A stretch of DNA of 7,136 nt, taken from the NCBI GenBank assembly GCA_022843505.1, contig JALHNN010000135.1, positions 1 to 7,136 on the forward strand, in the 5' to 3' direction. The stretch comes from Sulfuritalea sp. GTDB lineage: Bacteria > Pseudomonadota > Gammaproteobacteria > Burkholderiales > Rhodocyclaceae. Positions 4,914 through 7,136 of this stretch are shown here, piece by piece; positions within the stretch are counted from its first letter, which is position 1; each line of letters opens with the position of its first letter. Made by a program: the position numbers and the translations under genes. The notes beneath the pieces were generated by a model, which worked only from the letters and a program-made list of their open reading frames with translations, ran no database searches and had not been told where the DNA came from.

Positions 4914-7136
4914 GAGTACAGCACCTTCACGTTTTCGGGTTTGAGCCAGTCGGTGAGCCCGGCCAGCAGGGCGTCATCGAGCCGCACGCGCCAGCTTTCG
5001 GGCAGCGGCAGCTCGGCCATGGCGTCGCCGTTGCGATAGGACAGGCGCACCGGGCAGGGGCCGTTGCGGAAGGGCGCCAGCAGCGCCTGCAGGCGTTTGG
5101 CGTCGGAGCCGCCGTTCATCGTCAGCCGCAGGCCGCGCGCGTAGCGGCCGCGCGCCTCGGCCAGGGTATGGAGCTTGTCCGCCGAGACGCGCAGGCCGCC
5201 GCTGAAATCGTCCTTCTGCACCTTGCCTTCGACCAGCAGCAATTCGTCTTCCCTGATCTTGGCGCGCTCGGCCTCCCACAGCTCGTTGAACACGGTGATT
5301 TCGAGCTGGGTGGTGCCATCGTCGAGCAGGACCACGGCCATCTTGCCGCGCCGCGTCATCTGGGTTCGCGTGGACATCACCACGCCGGCCAGCAGCACCG
5401 GTTCGCGCTGCGGCTCGAGCTGCCCCAGGCGGCGCTTTACGAAGGCGCCCAGTTCGCCGGCATAGGCATGGTAGGGATGGCCGGAGAAGAAGAAGCCCAG
5501 CGCCGGCTTTTCCTGCATCAAGCGCTCTCGCTCGCCCCAGCGCGGCACCTCGACATAGTGCACGGTGTCTTCCTGGGCGCCGCCGCCCATGTCGAACAGT
5601 CCGCCCTGCAGGGCGTTGCGCTCGGCCTGTTCGGCCACTTCCAGCGCGGCGCCGGTCGAGGCCAGCAGCTTGGCGCGATGGTCGTCGACGCTGTCGAAGG
5701 CGCCGGCGCGGATCAGCGCCTCGATGACGCGGCGATTGACCACGCGCTTGTCGATGCGGCGGCAGAAATCGAACAGGTCGCGGAAGGGGCCGCCCGCCTC
5801 ACGCGCCTTGAGGATCACCGAGAGCGCGGCCTCGCCCGTGCCCTTGATGGCGCCGAGGCCATAGCGGATGGTCCGGGCGTCGGTCGGCCGGAAGCGGATG
5901 CCGCTGGCGTTGATGTCCGGCGGCAGGAAAGCCAGGCCGTTGTCGATGGCATCCTTCCAGAAGAACTGCACCTTGTCGGTGTTGGCCATTTCCGACGACA
6001 GCGTCGCCGCGGCGAAGGCGGCCGGGAAATGCTGCTTGAGCCAGCCCGTGTGGTAGGCGACCAGGGGGGAGGCGGCGGCGTGCGACGTGTTGAAGCCGTA
6101 GCCGGCGAACTTCTCCATGGTGTCGAAGATCTCGTTGGCCTTGTCGGCGCCGATGTTGTTCTCGGCCGCGCCGGCGACGAAGATCTCGCGCTGCTTGGCC
6201 ATTTCCTCGGGCTTCTTCTTGCCCATGGCGCGACGCAGCAGGTCGGCGCCGCCCAGGCTGTAGCGGGCCGCGACCTGGGCCGTCTGCATCACCTGTTCCT
6301 GGTATACCATGATGCCGTAGGTCGTGGCCAGCACGGGCTCCAGGCAGGGGTGCGGGTACACGACCCGCTCGCGGCCGTGCTTTCTGGCGATGAAGGTCGG
6401 GATGAAGTCCATCGGCCCCGGCCGGTACAAGGCGTTCAGGGCGATCAGGTCTTCCAGGCGGTCCGGTTTGGCCTGCACCAGGGTGTCCTTCATGCCCCCG
6501 GACTCGAACTGGAATACCGCCGTGGTGTTGGCGGTCTTGAACACCGCGTCGTAGGTCGCGCGATCGTCCAGCGGCAGCGTGGCGAGGTCGATGTCCACGC
6601 CTTCCACTTCCTTGACCAGGCGCACGGCCTCGTCGAGGATGGTCAGCGTGCGCAGGCCGAGGAAGTCGAACTTGACCAGGCCCGCCTTCTCGACGTCGTC
6701 CTTGTCGAACTGCGAGACCACCGAGTCGGCGCCGGCCGCGGCGTAGAGCGGACAGAAGTCGGTCAGCTTGCCGGGCGCGATCAGCACGCCGCCGGCATGC
6801 ATGCCGACGTTGCGCGTCAGGCCCTCGAGCCTGAGCGCCAGGGCCCACAGCTCGGCGACCTCCTCCTCGTTGTCGATGCGCTGCCGGATCGCCGGTTCCT
6901 GCTCCAGCGCCTTTTCCAGCGTGATGCCAAGCTCATTGGGGATCAGCTTGGCGAACTGGTCGACGAAATTGAAGCCGAGGTCGAGCACGCGGCCGACGTC
7001 GCGGATCACCGCCTTGGCCGCCATGGTGCCGAAGGTGGCGATCTGCGACACGGCATGGGCGCCGTACTTCTTCTTCACGTAGTCGATGACGCGGTCGCGG
7101 CCTTCCTGGCAGAAGTCGATGTCGAAGTCGGGCATC
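4910..7136 (-). CDS. dnaE: DNA polymerase III alpha subunit, C-terminal 741 residues (5' end outside window)
   Basis: This is the catalytic subunit of the replicative polymerase, extending DNA 5' to 3' in the holoenzyme. Residues are numbered from the methionine at 7135, which is internal; about 398 N-terminal residues (PHP domain and early palm) lie beyond the window. PDFDID (2-7) carries the first two catalytic aspartates (D3, D5) and VKFDFLGLRTL (154-164) the third (D157), matching E. coli D401, D403 and D555. Fingers motifs include GGADLLRRAMGKKKPEEMAKQR (295-316). An HhH-type segment lies at about 454-483. QGGLF (510-514) fits the beta-clamp-binding motif. An OB fold spans about 577-655, followed by a C-terminal tau-binding-type region ending ENVKVLYS. 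Oddly, the conserved FNKSHAAAYAL segment reads FNTSHAAASPL (349-358). The gene is otherwise intact to its stop and overlaps the cupin start. Confidence 0.97.
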   Translation of the reverse strand, partial: MPDFDIDFCQEGRDRVIDYVKKKYGAHAVSQIATFGTMAAKAVIRDVGRVLDLGFNFVDQFAKLIPNELGITLEKALEQEPAIRQRIDNEEEVAELWALALRLEGLTRNVGMHAGGVLIAPGKLTDFCPLYAAAGADSVVSQFDKDDVEKAGLVKFDFLGLRTLTILDEAVRLVKEVEGVDIDLATLPLDDRATYDAVFKTANTTAVFQFESGGMKDTLVQAKPDRLEDLIALNALYRPGPMDFIPTFIARKHGRERVVYPHPCLEPVLATTYGIMVYQEQVMQTAQVAARYSLGGADLLRRAMGKKKPEEMAKQREIFVAGAAENNIGADKANEIFDTMEKFAGYGFNTSHAAASPLVAYHTGWLKQHFPAAFAAATLSSEMANTDKVQFFWKDAIDNGLAFLPPDINASGIRFRPTDARTIRYGLGAIKGTGEAALSVILKAREAGGPFRDLFDFCRRIDKRVVNRRVIEALIRAGAFDSVDDHRAKLLASTGAALEVAEQAERNALQGGLFDMGGGAQEDTVHYVEVPRWGERERLMQEKPALGFFFSGHPYHAYAGELGAFVKRRLGQLEPQREPVLLAGVVMSTRTQMTRRGKMAVVLLDDGTTQLEITVFNELWEAERAKIREDELLLVEGKVQKDDFSGGLRVSADKLHTLAEARGRYARGLRLTMNGGSDAKRLQALLAPFRNGPCPVRLSYRNGDAMAELPLPESWRVRLDDALLAGLTDWLKPENVKVLYS

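Noticed and set aside
4146..5039. 297-codon plus-strand frame across the kinase start, cupin and dnaE end
   Set aside because: It is antisense to three supported genes or gene ends, with a Gly/Arg/Pro-rich composition and no motif.
5799..6848. 349-codon minus-strand frame inside dnaE
   Set aside because: It is an out-of-frame shadow of the polymerase gene with an Arg/Gly-rich composition. DnaE motifs run continuously through this stretch.

Overview
The window is GC-rich DNA with dense, high-GC3 coding. The proteins look betaproteobacterial, possibly Rhodocyclales-like; this lineage call rests on protein style (DnaE, the YigI-type thioesterase, the WbuC-type cupin) and was not tested by a search.

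Layout. The plus strand carries the last 36 codons of an unidentified gene (to 113), a 72-aa XRE-type helix-turn-helix protein (190-408), a 231-bp non-coding gap with a cluster of dyad symmetries (409-639), and a 160-aa hotdog-fold thioesterase (640-1122). The rest is on the minus strand. Read in its direction of transcription it holds the C-terminal two thirds of dnaE, the replicative DNA polymerase III alpha subunit (7135 to 4910, start outside the window). A WbuC-family cupin follows (4913-4440), whose ATG overlaps the dnaE stop in an ATGA junction. After a 143-bp gap with a good sigma70-type promoter comes a 1069-aa membrane-bound hybrid sensor histidine kinase (4296-1087). The kinase and the thioesterase converge and overlap by 36 bp.

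How the genes relate. dnaE and the cupin form a translationally coupled pair. The kinase has its own promoter and no partner response regulator here. It combines a periplasmic ABC-type substrate-binding-like sensor with two PAS domains, HisKA, HATPase and a C-terminal receiver, but has no HPt domain. The thioesterase and the HTH protein look like independent housekeeping or accessory genes.

I see no mobile element, CRISPR array, tRNA, rRNA or clearly new multi-gene system. The points most worth a second look are substitutions in the otherwise very conserved FNKSHAAAY segment of DnaE, the uncertain kinase start with an out-of-frame ATG just after the promoter, the palindrome cluster before the thioesterase gene, and the convergent coding overlap.
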